Part shown: positions 26,325-35,612 of the stretch, in pieces
How the letters are laid out: every line of letters begins with the position of its first letter
How positions within the stretch are numbered: position 1 is the stretch's first letter
Source of the DNA: SXXH01 sp041165735
GTDB lineage: Bacteria > Planctomycetota > UBA1135 > GCA-002686595
Direction: 5' to 3'
DNA length: 64,000 bases
Assembly: GCA_046341775.1 (NCBI GenBank)
Contig: JBKDQQ010000045.1
Span: 11,678-75,677 of the forward strand
Notes under the pieces: generated by a model
Databases searched by the model: none
What the model saw: the letters and a program-made list of their open reading frames with translations, nothing else
What the model was told of the DNA's origin: nothing
Program-made: the position numbers and the translations under genes

Positions 26325-27407
26325 TCAGGCCCAGCCGTCGAGGCGCGCGGCCACCATGCCCGCGATGGCGTCGGCGGTGCGGCGGTACTCCGCGCGCGTG
26401 CCGCCGTAGGGATCGGGCACGTCGCGCCCGTCGGGATCGAGCAGGTGCAGCCTGTCGGCGAACTTGGGCGGCACGAGTCCGCGCAGCGCGGCCAGATGGG
26501 AGCGCGTCAACGCGTAGACCTCGTCGTAGTGGCCGAAGTCCTGCGCTTGCGCGGAGCCGGACTCGTGGCGCGACAAGTCCAGGCCGTCCTCGCGCATCAC
26601 GTCGCGCGCGTGCTGCGAGGCGGGCGAACCGGCGGCGGCGGCGACGCCGAACGAGCGCACTTCGAAGCCGAAGCGGCCGATCTCCTCGGGCGCGAGCTGC
26701 AGTCGCCGCGCGATGCCGCCGCGCGCGAGCGCCATGGCCATCGGCGAGCGGCAGGTGTTGCCGGTGCAGACGAAGGCGATGCGCAGTCCGGCCGAGCGTC
26801 GCAGGGTCTCCGCCCCATGCAAGCCTTCGCGCGTCAGCTCGAAGCGCGGTGGCGCCAGCACGAGCACGCTGCTCGACTCGCCGAGGCGCGCGCGCCCCGC
26901 GTCGACGAGCAGGTCCATGTGCGCGCCCATCGCGCGCTCGACCTCGTCGGGATCGGCGGCGGGCTTCTCCTTGTGGAGGTTGGCGCTCGTCATGACGATC
27001 GGCACCTCCGCCGCCGCCAGGATCGCTTGCGTCAACGGCAAGGCCGGCACGCGCAGGCCGGTCAGGCCCGCGGCCGCCACCCGCTCGAGGCCCTCGGGCA
27101 CGCCGGGCAGCACCAGCGTCAAGGGCCCGGGCCAATAGCGCGCCGCCAGTCGTCGCGCCATGGGGGAGACTCGTTCGTAGCGGCCCAGCGCGTCGGCCGA
27201 GGCCGCGTGCCACGTCATCGGCATGCGCGCCGGCCGGCCCTTGGCCTCGACGAGGCGATCGACGGCGATGGGCGAGTCGGCGCGCGTCGCCAAGCCGTAG
27301 ACGGTCTCCGTCGGCAGTCCGACGATCCGGCCTTCCTGGAGGAGGCGCGCGGCCCTGGCGACCAGTTCGGGGTCGAGGTCCTGCGGATCCTTGCGCACGC
27401 GTTCCAA
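26325..27407 (-). CDS. Fusion of a TsaC/Sua5-type threonylcarbamoyl-AMP synthase and a low-molecular-weight protein tyrosine phosphatase
   Basis: About 360 aa. Residues 1-200 are a YrdC/Sua5 domain making threonylcarbamoyl-AMP for tRNA t6A, with GLPTETVYGLATRA, KGRPARMPMTWHA, YWPGPLTLVL and MTSANLHKEKPA. Residues 208-360 are an LMW-PTP domain. The CX5R loop CTGNTCR is at 214-220 and the Asp loop DVPDPYGG near the end. Both active sites look intact. The start is uncertain because no ATG lies near the domain edge. The TTG at 27407 (reading MERVRKDPQDL) is chosen; the ATG at 27572 would overlap the divergent kinase gene. Confidence 0.85.
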   Translation of the reverse strand: MERVRKDPQDLDPELVARAARLLQEGRIVGLPTETVYGLATRADSPIAVDRLVEAKGRPARMPMTWHAASADALGRYERVSPMARRLAARYWPGPLTLVLPGVPEGLERVAAAGLTGLRVPALPLTQAILAAAEVPIVMTSANLHKEKPAADPDEVERAMGAHMDLLVDAGRARLGESSSVLVLAPPRFELTREGLHGAETLRRSAGLRIAFVCTGNTCRSPMAMALARGGIARRLQLAPEEIGRFGFEVRSFGVAAAAGSPASQHARDVMREDGLDLSRHESGSAQAQDFGHYDEVYALTRSHLAALRGLVPPKFADRLHLLDPDGRDVPDPYGGTRAEYRRTADAIAGMVAARLDGWA

Positions 27408-27532
27408 GGCGAAGTTCGTCGTGATGGTTCGTGGCCGAACGCGCGTCGGCGGCGGCGCGCGGAGTGCCGCTGGCCGCGGCCCACGGGCGGACACTAACCT
27501 ATCGCGGGCCGCAAGTCGCGCCCCAAGATCCC

Positions 27533-28287
27533 GTGAGCGAACTCCAGCACCGCCCCGACGAAGAGTCCGCACCGCACGGCGAGGCGCTCGGGCGCCTCGC
27601 GGCCGGCTTGGCGCACGAGATCAAGAATCCCTTGTCGACGATGTCGATCAACCTCGCGCTGCTCGAGGAGGAATGCAGTCGCGGCGAAGGCGGCGAGCCG
27701 TCTCCGCGCGACAAGCGCGTGCTTAAGCGCGTGCACACGCTGCAGCGCGAGATCAAGCGCCTCGAGGGCATCGTCGAGGACTTCCTGCGCTACGCGCGGG
27801 GCGGCACCGTCGACCGCGCGCCTGCGGATCTCGTGCAGGCGATCCGCGAGGTGCTCGACTTCGTCGAGCTCGAGGACCGCCAGCAGGGGATCCGCCACCA
27901 TGTCGACCTGCCGGCGGGCCTGCCGCTCGTGCTGCTCGACACCGGCGCCTTCAAGCAGGCGTTGCTGAACCTGTGCGTCAACGCGCGCCAGGCGATGCCC
28001 GACGGCGGCGAGCTCATCGTGCGCGCCGTGCGAGCGGGGCAGCAAGTGGAGGTCAGCGTCACGGACACCGGCGTCGGCATGGATCCCGAGGCGCTCGAGC
28101 GGTGCTTCGAGGTGTACTACTCGACCAAGAAGGGCGGCACGGGCCTCGGCCTGTCGACGACCCGCCGCATCGTCGAGCAGCACGGCGGGCGCATCTCGGT
28201 CCTGTCCGAGAAGGGGCGCGGCACGAGCTTCTCGATCGTGCTGCCGCTGCTCGTCGAGATCCACGGTCGCAAGGACGAGGAGGCCGC

Positions 28288-28291
<4 letters not shown>
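27533..28291 (+). CDS. Soluble sensor histidine kinase (NtrB-like core)
   Basis: 252 aa, cytoplasmic. It has only the transmitter core: the H-box LAHEIKNPLSTMSINLALLE with His28, the N-box NLCVNARQAM, the G1 box DTGVGM and the G2 box GGTGLGLST. There is no PAS, GAF or membrane segment, so the signal must come through a partner or a very short N-terminus. The GTG at 27533 (MSELQHRPDEES) is the likely start; the upstream frame is open but overlaps the divergent gene's region. The stop overlaps the start of the NtrC-type regulator (GTGA), its obvious partner. Confidence 0.9.
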
Positions 28292-29658
<1,367 letters not shown>

Positions 29659-29761
29659 GACGCGTGCTACATGGCGCCTCTGCCGATGTGGCAGGCGCTC
29701 AGGCATGAGGAGTGCGGCTCTGCCGTTTTGGCGGAAGCAGGCGTGGCTCCGGTCCAGCTAG

Positions 29762-29787
29762 TTGGTCGCAAAGTCCTGCGTAACCAA
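29762..29787 (+). promoter_or_regulatory. Inverted repeat upstream of dnaK
   Basis: TTGGT-CGCA, loop AAGTCC, TGCG-TA-ACCAA: a 9-bp stem with a 2-nt bulge in a locally AT-richer intergenic region. It could be an operator, an activator site, or a terminator of the regulator gene. It is not a CIRCE element. Confidence 0.4.
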
Positions 29788-29810
29788 TACTTAGGTGAAT
29801 TCGGGGCGGC

Positions 29811-29826
29811 TGGCACGCCCTTTGGT
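29811..29826 (+). promoter_or_regulatory. Sigma-54-like promoter before dnaK
   Basis: TGGCACGCCCTTTGGT matches the -24/-12 consensus TGGCACG-N4-TTGCW except that the -12 C is G. A start would fall near 29837, giving a leader of about 40 nt to the dnaK ATG. The mismatch is at a conserved base, so the call is tentative. Confidence 0.4.
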
Positions 29827-29877
29827 AATGGGGTTTCGTCACGCGCGGCTGCAACCCGTCCCGCGGACCAAACCACC

Positions 29878-31773
29878 ATGACTCAGCAAGGCAAGATCAT
29901 CGGCATCGACCTCGGCACCACCAACTCCGTCGTGTGCGTGATGGAGGGCGGCACGCCGGTCGTCATCCAGAACGCGGAGGGCGGACGCACCACGCCTTCG
30001 GTCGTCGCCTTCCAGACCGATGGATCGCGCCTCGTCGGCGCGCCGGCCAAGCGCCAGGCGGTCACCAACCCGACGAAGACGATCGCCTCGATCAAGCGCT
30101 TCATGGGCCGCCGCCACCACGAGGTGACGGGCGAGGAGACCAAGGTCGCCTACAAGATCGTCGGCGGCCCCGACGAGCTCGTGAAGGTCGACATCGACGG
30201 CAAGAAGTTCACGCCGCCGGAGATCAGCGCGCAGGTGCTCGCGTACCTCAAGGAGGCCGCGGAGGCGTACCTGGGCGAGAAGGTGTCGCGCGCCGTGATC
30301 ACGGTGCCGGCGTACTTCAACGACAGCCAGCGCCAGGCGACCAAGGACGCGGGCACCATCGCCGGCCTGGCGGTCGAGCGCATCATCAACGAGCCGACCG
30401 CCTCGGCGCTGGCCTTCGGCCTCGACAAGAAGAAGTCGGGCAAGGTCGCGGTGTTCGACTTCGGCGGCGGCACCTTCGACATCTCCATCCTCGACATCGG
30501 CGACGGCGTGTTCGAGGTGCTGGCGACCAACGGCGACACGCACCTCGGCGGCGACGACTTCGACCAGGCGCTGATGAATTGGATCGCCGACGAGTTCAAG
30601 AAGCAGTCCGGCATCAACGTGCGCCAGGACCCGATGGCGATGCAGCGCCTCAAGGAGGCGGCCGAGAAGGCCAAGATCGACCTGTCGTCGGTGCAGCAGA
30701 CGGACATCAACCTGCCGTTCCTGTCGATGGACCAGACCGGTCCGAAGCACTACCAGGCGACCATCTCGCGCGCGCAGTTCGAGCGCCTGATCGAGCCGCT
30801 GGTGCGTCGCGCCGAGGATCCGTGCGTCAAGGCGCTCAAGGACGCGGGGCTGTCCGCGGACAAGATCGACGAGGTCGTGCTCGTCGGCGGATCGACGCGC
30901 GTGCCCGCCGTGCAGGCGGTGGCGAAGAAGGTCTTCGGCAAGGAGCCCAACAAGAGCGTCAACCCCGACGAGGTCGTGGCGCTGGGCGCGGCCATCCAGG
31001 GCGCGGTGCTGGCGGGCGAGGTCAAGGACGTGGTCCTGCTCGACGTGACGCCGCTCTCCTTGGGCATCGAGACGCTCGGTGGCGTGATGACGAGGCTCAT
31101 CGAACGCAACACGACGATCCCGACCTCGAAGTCGCAGGTCTTCTCGACCGCCTCGGACAACCAGCCTTCGGTGGAGATCCACGTGCTGCAGGGCGAGCGC
31201 GAGTTCGCGCGCGACAACCGCACGCTCGGCAAGTTCCACCTCGACGGCATCAAGGGCGCGCCGCGCGGCATGCCGCAGATCGAGGTCGCCTTCGACATCG
31301 ACGCGAACGGCATCCTGAACGTCCGCGCGACCGACAAGGGCACCGGCAAGGAGCAGAAGATCCGCATCGAGAGCTCCTCGGGCCTCTCGAAGGACGAGGT
31401 CGAGCGCATGCGTCGCGACGCCGAGGCGCACGCCGACCTCGACAAGCAGCGCCGCGAGTTCGTCGAGAAGAAGAACGTCGCCGACAGCACGATCTACGAG
31501 GTCGAGAAGCAGCTCGCCGAGCACCGCTCCAAGCTGCGCGAGGAGGACGCGAAGAGCATCGAGTCGGCGCGCGACGAGCTGCGCACGGCGATTGCGGGCG
31601 AAGACTCGGCGGCCCTGGAACAGGCGCTGCAACGCTTCCAAGCCGAGGCGCAGAAGCTGGCTTCGGCCGCGCACGCCCAGCAGGCGCCGCCGCAAGGCGC
31701 GGGCGCCGCGCAGGGTGGTCGTCCCGGCAATGGGGACGAGCCGGTCGACGCCGACTTCGAGGTCAAGGCTTGA
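29878..31773 (+). CDS. dnaK: Molecular chaperone DnaK (Hsp70)
   Basis: 631 aa, cytoplasmic ATP-dependent chaperone. The N-terminal ATPase domain has GIDLGTTNSVVCVMEG, the linker-contact INEPTASALAFG, VFDFGGGTFD and VLVGGSTRVPAVQ. The substrate-binding domain starts near VKDVVLLDVTPLSLGIETLGG. The helical lid ends in a Gln/Gly/Ala-rich tail and DADFEVKA, close to the usual EEVKD-type end. Length is normal. The ATG at 29878 gives MTQQGKIIGIDLG; the upstream open frame is non-coding. No grpE or dnaJ lies beside it, and regulation may be unusual given the sigma-54-like site upstream. Confidence 0.98.
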   Translation: MTQQGKIIGIDLGTTNSVVCVMEGGTPVVIQNAEGGRTTPSVVAFQTDGSRLVGAPAKRQAVTNPTKTIASIKRFMGRRHHEVTGEETKVAYKIVGGPDELVKVDIDGKKFTPPEISAQVLAYLKEAAEAYLGEKVSRAVITVPAYFNDSQRQATKDAGTIAGLAVERIINEPTASALAFGLDKKKSGKVAVFDFGGGTFDISILDIGDGVFEVLATNGDTHLGGDDFDQALMNWIADEFKKQSGINVRQDPMAMQRLKEAAEKAKIDLSSVQQTDINLPFLSMDQTGPKHYQATISRAQFERLIEPLVRRAEDPCVKALKDAGLSADKIDEVVLVGGSTRVPAVQAVAKKVFGKEPNKSVNPDEVVALGAAIQGAVLAGEVKDVVLLDVTPLSLGIETLGGVMTRLIERNTTIPTSKSQVFSTASDNQPSVEIHVLQGEREFARDNRTLGKFHLDGIKGAPRGMPQIEVAFDIDANGILNVRATDKGTGKEQKIRIESSSGLSKDEVERMRRDAEAHADLDKQRREFVEKKNVADSTIYEVEKQLAEHRSKLREEDAKSIESARDELRTAIAGEDSAALEQALQRFQAEAQKLASAAHAQQAPPQGAGAAQGGRPGNGDEPVDADFEVKA

Positions 31774-31791
31774 GCGAATCCGACCCGAAGC

Positions 31792-31890
31792 TGTCCTAGG
31801 ACAAGCAGTCGAGCGGTCCCCGAAGGCTGCTCGACGACACCAAGGCTGCGCCGCCTGCTCGCGGCGCAGGGCGGAGCGCTGAGAACGCTC
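31792..31890 (+). terminator. Cluster of hairpins after dnaK
   Basis: Four successive inverted repeats follow the stop: the palindrome TGTCCTAGGACA (31792-31803), GTCGAGC/GCTCGAC (31808-31835), TGCGCCGC/GCGGCGCA with a 6-nt loop (31847-31868) and GAGCG/CGCTC (31874-31890). Together they probably terminate dnaK transcription. The remaining part to 32039 shows no gene. Confidence 0.5.
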
Positions 31891-32039
31891 CCGCTGCGTG
31901 CGCGGCGACGGATGATCCGGGGGGACGTCCGCGCCGCGCACCCCTTTCCGCGGTCGGTTTCCGCCGCGCCGCCCGCATCCCGCCGCGCCGCGGGCTTCCC
32001 GCCCCGACTCCGCGCGTTGAGAGCGCGACGCGGCACGGC

Positions 32040-32045
32040 TAACCT
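32040..32045 (+). promoter_or_regulatory. Candidate -10 box of the ABC transporter operon
   Basis: TAACCT with 9 nt to the GTG at 32055, the same spacing as TAGACT before the gene at 14541. Confidence 0.45.
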
Positions 32046-32054
32046 GTCCTCTCC

Positions 32055-33275
32055 GTGATCTCCGTCCAATCGCTCACCCGCGTCTACGGCTCGCACAAGG
32101 CGCTCGACGCCGTGTCCTTCGAGATCCAGAAGGGCGAGGTGGTCGGATTCCTCGGGCCGAACGGCGCCGGCAAGACCACGACGCTGCGGATCCTCGCCGG
32201 ATACCTGCCGCCCACCTCGGGCACGGCGCGTGTCGCCGGCTTCGACGTGGTGCGCGACTCCATCGAGGTGCGCAGGCGCATCGGGTACCTGCCCGAGGCG
32301 GTGCCCCTGTACCGCGAGTTGCGCGTCGAGGAGATGCTGCGCTTCCACGCCCGCTTGCACGGCATGGAACGCGAGCGCACGCGGCGCCGCATCGGCGAAG
32401 TGCTCGAGCAGGTGCAGCTTTCCGATCGCGCCACCCAACTGGTCGGCAACTTGTCGCGCGGCCTGCGCCAACGCGCCGGCCTGGCGGTGGCGCTCTTGCC
32501 GGAGCCGGAGGTGCTGATCCTCGACGAACCGACCTCGGGGCTCGATCCCATCCAGCGGCTCGAAGTGCGCGGGCTGCTGGCGGAACTCGCCAAGCGGCAC
32601 ACCGTGATCGTCTCTTCGCACATCCTGCCCGAGATCGAGGCGGTTTGTCCGCGCGTCATCATCGTGGCCAAGGGCCGCATCGCCGCCGATGGCACGCGCG
32701 CCGCCTTGGTGCGGCGGCTCGGCGGTGCAAGCCATGTGCGCCTCGAGGCGGTGGTGGGCCCGGACGCCGCCAAGGCCAAGGCCCTGCTCGCCTCGATCGA
32801 GGGCGTGCGCGAGGTCGTCGATCGCGGCAGGCTCGGCATCCACCAAGTCTTCGACCTCGTCGCGGACGCCGACCTGCGCGAGGACGCGGGAGCGCTGGCG
32901 GCCGCGCGCGGTTGGGCCCTGCGCGAACTCTCCTGGCGCACGCCGAGCCTCGAACAGATCTTCGCGCGCATCGCCCTCGCGGACGGCGACGCCGAGTCGT
33001 CCCTCGACGGCGGCGCGCGGGACGCGGGCGCATCCGGCGACGCGACCCGGTCCGGCGACGCGCCGGCGACGCCGGTCGCCGGCGCGCGCCTCGAGTTCGA
33101 GGTGCGCGGCGCGCCCGGCGCGGCCTCCGCGCCGTCGCCGGCCTCCACGCCCGCCGCCTCCGTCGCCAAGCCCAAGGTCGTCTACAACCTCAATCCCTTC
33201 GACGGCGGCGCGCGGCGCGACCTGGGCAAGCCCAAGGCCGTCGACGGCGGCTCGGCGGAGCGCAAGGACGCCTGA
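32055..33275 (+). CDS. ABC transporter ATP-binding protein (GldA/NatA type)
   Basis: 406 aa. Walker A GPNGAGKTT (34-42), signature LSRGLRQR in place of LSGGQ, Walker B VLILDEPTSGLDP and the switch IVSSH are present. Residues to about 310 form the usual GldA-like ATPase with C-terminal extension. The last about 95 residues are a low-complexity Ala/Gly/Asp/Pro tail ending NPFDGGARRDLGKPK and a charged end, which is unusual and may be a linker or interaction tail. It is first in a four-gene operon with a permease, a GldG-like protein and a DUF4340 protein. Confidence 0.93.
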   Translation: MISVQSLTRVYGSHKALDAVSFEIQKGEVVGFLGPNGAGKTTTLRILAGYLPPTSGTARVAGFDVVRDSIEVRRRIGYLPEAVPLYRELRVEEMLRFHARLHGMERERTRRRIGEVLEQVQLSDRATQLVGNLSRGLRQRAGLAVALLPEPEVLILDEPTSGLDPIQRLEVRGLLAELAKRHTVIVSSHILPEIEAVCPRVIIVAKGRIAADGTRAALVRRLGGASHVRLEAVVGPDAAKAKALLASIEGVREVVDRGRLGIHQVFDLVADADLREDAGALAAARGWALRELSWRTPSLEQIFARIALADGDAESSLDGGARDAGASGDATRSGDAPATPVAGARLEFEVRGAPGAASAPSPASTPAASVAKPKVVYNLNPFDGGARRDLGKPKAVDGGSAERKDA

Positions 33276-33282
33276 GGGGGCC

Positions 33283-34032
33283 ATGTTCGACTTCCTGCGC
33301 GGCTTCAGCGCCATCTGGCGACGCGAACTCGCCGGCATCTTCATGGGCCCGCTGGCGTGGACCTTGCTCGTCATCGCGGCGGCCTTGCAGGGCCTGCTGT
33401 TCCTCGTCTACCTGAAGACCTCGCAAGGCGACGTCGACCTCGCGCTGCGCTTCGCGTTCGGCGAGTCGTGGGCCTTCTGGGCGCTGGCGGCCCTGTTTCC
33501 GCCGCTGCTCACCATGCGCATGATCAGCGAGGAGTCGCGCCTCGGCCTGCTCGAGTACCTCCTGACGGCGCCGGTCTCGGACGCCGCCGTGGTGCTGGGC
33601 AAGTTCGCCGCGGCGACGAGCTTCATGGCGCTGGTGTGGTCGAACGGCTTGTTGCACGCCTGGCTGGCGCAGCAGGCGGGCGTGGCCCCGGATTGGGGCG
33701 CCGTGTGGGGCGGGTGGATCGGCGCGGTGTGCGTGTCGGGGCTCTTCTGCGCCACGGGACTCCTGTGCTCCGCGGCGACGAACACCCCGGTGGTGGCGGC
33801 GTTCGGCGCCATCGTGCTGCACATCGTGGTCGTCATCCTGCCGCTGCTCTCGAGCCTGACGGAGGCGCGCTGGATCCAGGACGCCATCGCGCGCGTCGAC
33901 GTGCTCGACCACCACAAGGCGACCTTCCTCGTCGGCGTGCTCGACAGCGCCTACCTCGGGTTCTTCGCGGTCTGGACCGCCCTCTTCCTGTACGCCGCGA
34001 CGCGCTCGCTGGAGGCCCGGCGATGGCGTTGA
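33283..34032 (+). CDS. ABC-2 type permease (GldF-like)
   Basis: 249 aa with six hydrophobic segments. It contains the family region FPPLLTMRMISEESRLGLLE followed by YLLTAPVSDAAVVLGKF, typical of the GldF/YtrC-like membrane subunit. It works with the ATPase encoded 7 bp upstream and overlaps the next gene by 10 bp. The transported substrate is unknown; in Bacteroidetes the related proteins are needed for gliding, but many non-gliding bacteria carry this operon. Confidence 0.9.
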   Translation: MFDFLRGFSAIWRRELAGIFMGPLAWTLLVIAAALQGLLFLVYLKTSQGDVDLALRFAFGESWAFWALAALFPPLLTMRMISEESRLGLLEYLLTAPVSDAAVVLGKFAAATSFMALVWSNGLLHAWLAQQAGVAPDWGAVWGGWIGAVCVSGLFCATGLLCSAATNTPVVAAFGAIVLHIVVVILPLLSSLTEARWIQDAIARVDVLDHHKATFLVGVLDSAYLGFFAVWTALFLYAATRSLEARRWR

Positions 34033-35612
34033 GCGGCGACGAACGCGCCTCGATGTCGCGCCTCGAGCGCTGGGTGATCGCCGCGCGCGTGCTGCTGGCG
34101 CTGGGCGTGGCGGTGGCGTGCGCCCTGCTCGCCACGCGCATCCTCGAGACGCGCTTCCTGCGCGCGCGCTTCGACCTCTCGCAGGATCGCGCCAACACGC
34201 TCGATCCGTTGATGGTCGGCGTGCTCGCGCGACTCGAGGAGGAGGTGGTGGTCGACGCGTACTTCACGCCGTCCGATCCGCCCTTCGAGGTGGTCGGCGC
34301 CGAGGTGCAGGATCGCACGCGGCGCTTGCTGCGCCTGATGTCCGACGAGTCGGGCGGCTTGCTGCGCGTCGAACTGCACGACGTCGCGCGCCGCGGACGC
34401 CCATCGGCGCGCGCCGAGGCGCGGCGCGGCGAGCTCCAGATCTCCGCCATCGAACCGGGCGGGCTGGTCGTCTTGTCGCGCGGCAAGCGCAAGGAACTGG
34501 TGCGCCTGCGCGGAGGGCTCGCCGACCTCGACCCCGGCAATCCAGATCCGCGCCTCGCTCCCTGGGCGCCCGCGCGCATCGTCTCGTTCCGCGCCGAGGA
34601 GTCGCTGGCGGCGGCGCTCCTGGCGCTCGCCGCCGACGAGGAGCCCGTCGTGGCTCTCGTGGCGGGCCAAGGCGGCCTCGATCCGCGCCGCACCGACGAC
34701 TTCGGCGCTTCGCTCTTCGTGCGCGAGTTGCAGGACGACGGCTTCCGCGTCGTGCCCGTCGACCTGGAACGAGGGCAGGCGCTGCCGGAGGACACGCGCG
34801 TGGTCGCGCTGCTTTCGATCGCGCAGCCGCTGTCCGAGTCGGCGGCGAAGGTGGTGACGGACTTCGTCGACGCCGGAGGAAGGCTGTACGCGAGCGTGGG
34901 CGGCTCGATCGAGGGTGCCGGCGGGTTGGGGGCGGTCGTCGCGCGCTACGGCATCGGCATCGACCCCGACGGGATCGTCGCGCGCGGCGTGCCGAGCCTA
35001 GGCGGGAGCCTCGAGGAAGGCAGTCCGAACTGCGCCGACCTGTCCATCGGGCTCGACGGCATGGCCGGCATGAACCAGGTGACGGATCCGCTGCGGGCGG
35101 CGGGACGGCGCGTGTACTTGCGCGCCTCGCGCGCCTTGGCGCGGGGCGCTCCACCCGCGGGAGCCAGCGTCATCGAGCTGTTGCGCGCGCCGGACAAGTC
35201 GTGGATCGATCGCCCCGACCCGGCCGGACGGCACGATTGGCGGCGCGGCGCGGGCGAGTTGCCTGGCCGTCCGATCGTCGCCATGCAGGCCTTGATGCCC
35301 GCGCTCGCTCCCGTGCCCGCCGCTCGTCGGCGTCCCGACGAGCGACCCGAGACGCGCGTGCTCGTCGTGGGCGCCGGCGAAGTGGCGGCCAACTGGATGC
35401 TGCCGCAGAACCGCGACTTCACCCTGCTGTGCTTCAACTGGTTGGCGGCGCGCGACACGCGCGTGGCGCTCAAGCGCCAGGATCCGGCCGCGCGCCGACT
35501 CGACCTGTCGCGGGCCGACGCGCTGAGCGGCATCTACCTCGTGGCGGTGTGGCTGGCGCCGCTCGCCTGCGCGCTGCTCGGGTTGCTCGTGTGGTGGAGG
35601 CGGCGCGCGTGA
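34023..35612 (+). CDS. GldG-like ABC-associated membrane protein
   Basis: 529 aa. An N-terminal transmembrane helix (about 20-40) is followed by FDLSQDRANTLDPLMVGVLA, the typical DLTxxxxxxLS-like start of the GldG/ABC-type uncharacterised domain. A large extracytoplasmic region has VVALVAGQGGLDPRRTDDFG and LSIAQPLSESAAKVVTDFVD. A C-terminal helix (ISGIYLVAVWLAPLACALLG-like, near 505-525) ends in WWRRRA. It probably forms the outer-facing part of the transporter. The stop overlaps the next gene's GTG in GTGA. Confidence 0.85.
   Translation: MALSGDERASMSRLERWVIAARVLLALGVAVACALLATRILETRFLRARFDLSQDRANTLDPLMVGVLARLEEEVVVDAYFTPSDPPFEVVGAEVQDRTRRLLRLMSDESGGLLRVELHDVARRGRPSARAEARRGELQISAIEPGGLVVLSRGKRKELVRLRGGLADLDPGNPDPRLAPWAPARIVSFRAEESLAAALLALAADEEPVVALVAGQGGLDPRRTDDFGASLFVRELQDDGFRVVPVDLERGQALPEDTRVVALLSIAQPLSESAAKVVTDFVDAGGRLYASVGGSIEGAGGLGAVVARYGIGIDPDGIVARGVPSLGGSLEEGSPNCADLSIGLDGMAGMNQVTDPLRAAGRRVYLRASRALARGAPPAGASVIELLRAPDKSWIDRPDPAGRHDWRRGAGELPGRPIVAMQALMPALAPVPAARRRPDERPETRVLVVGAGEVAANWMLPQNRDFTLLCFNWLAARDTRVALKRQDPAARRLDLSRADALSGIYLVAVWLAPLACALLGLLVWWRRRA

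Noticed and set aside
29659..29877. CIRCE/HrcA operator before dnaK
   Set aside because: No TTAGCACTC-N9-GAGTGCTAA match exists; the inverted repeat found has a different sequence.
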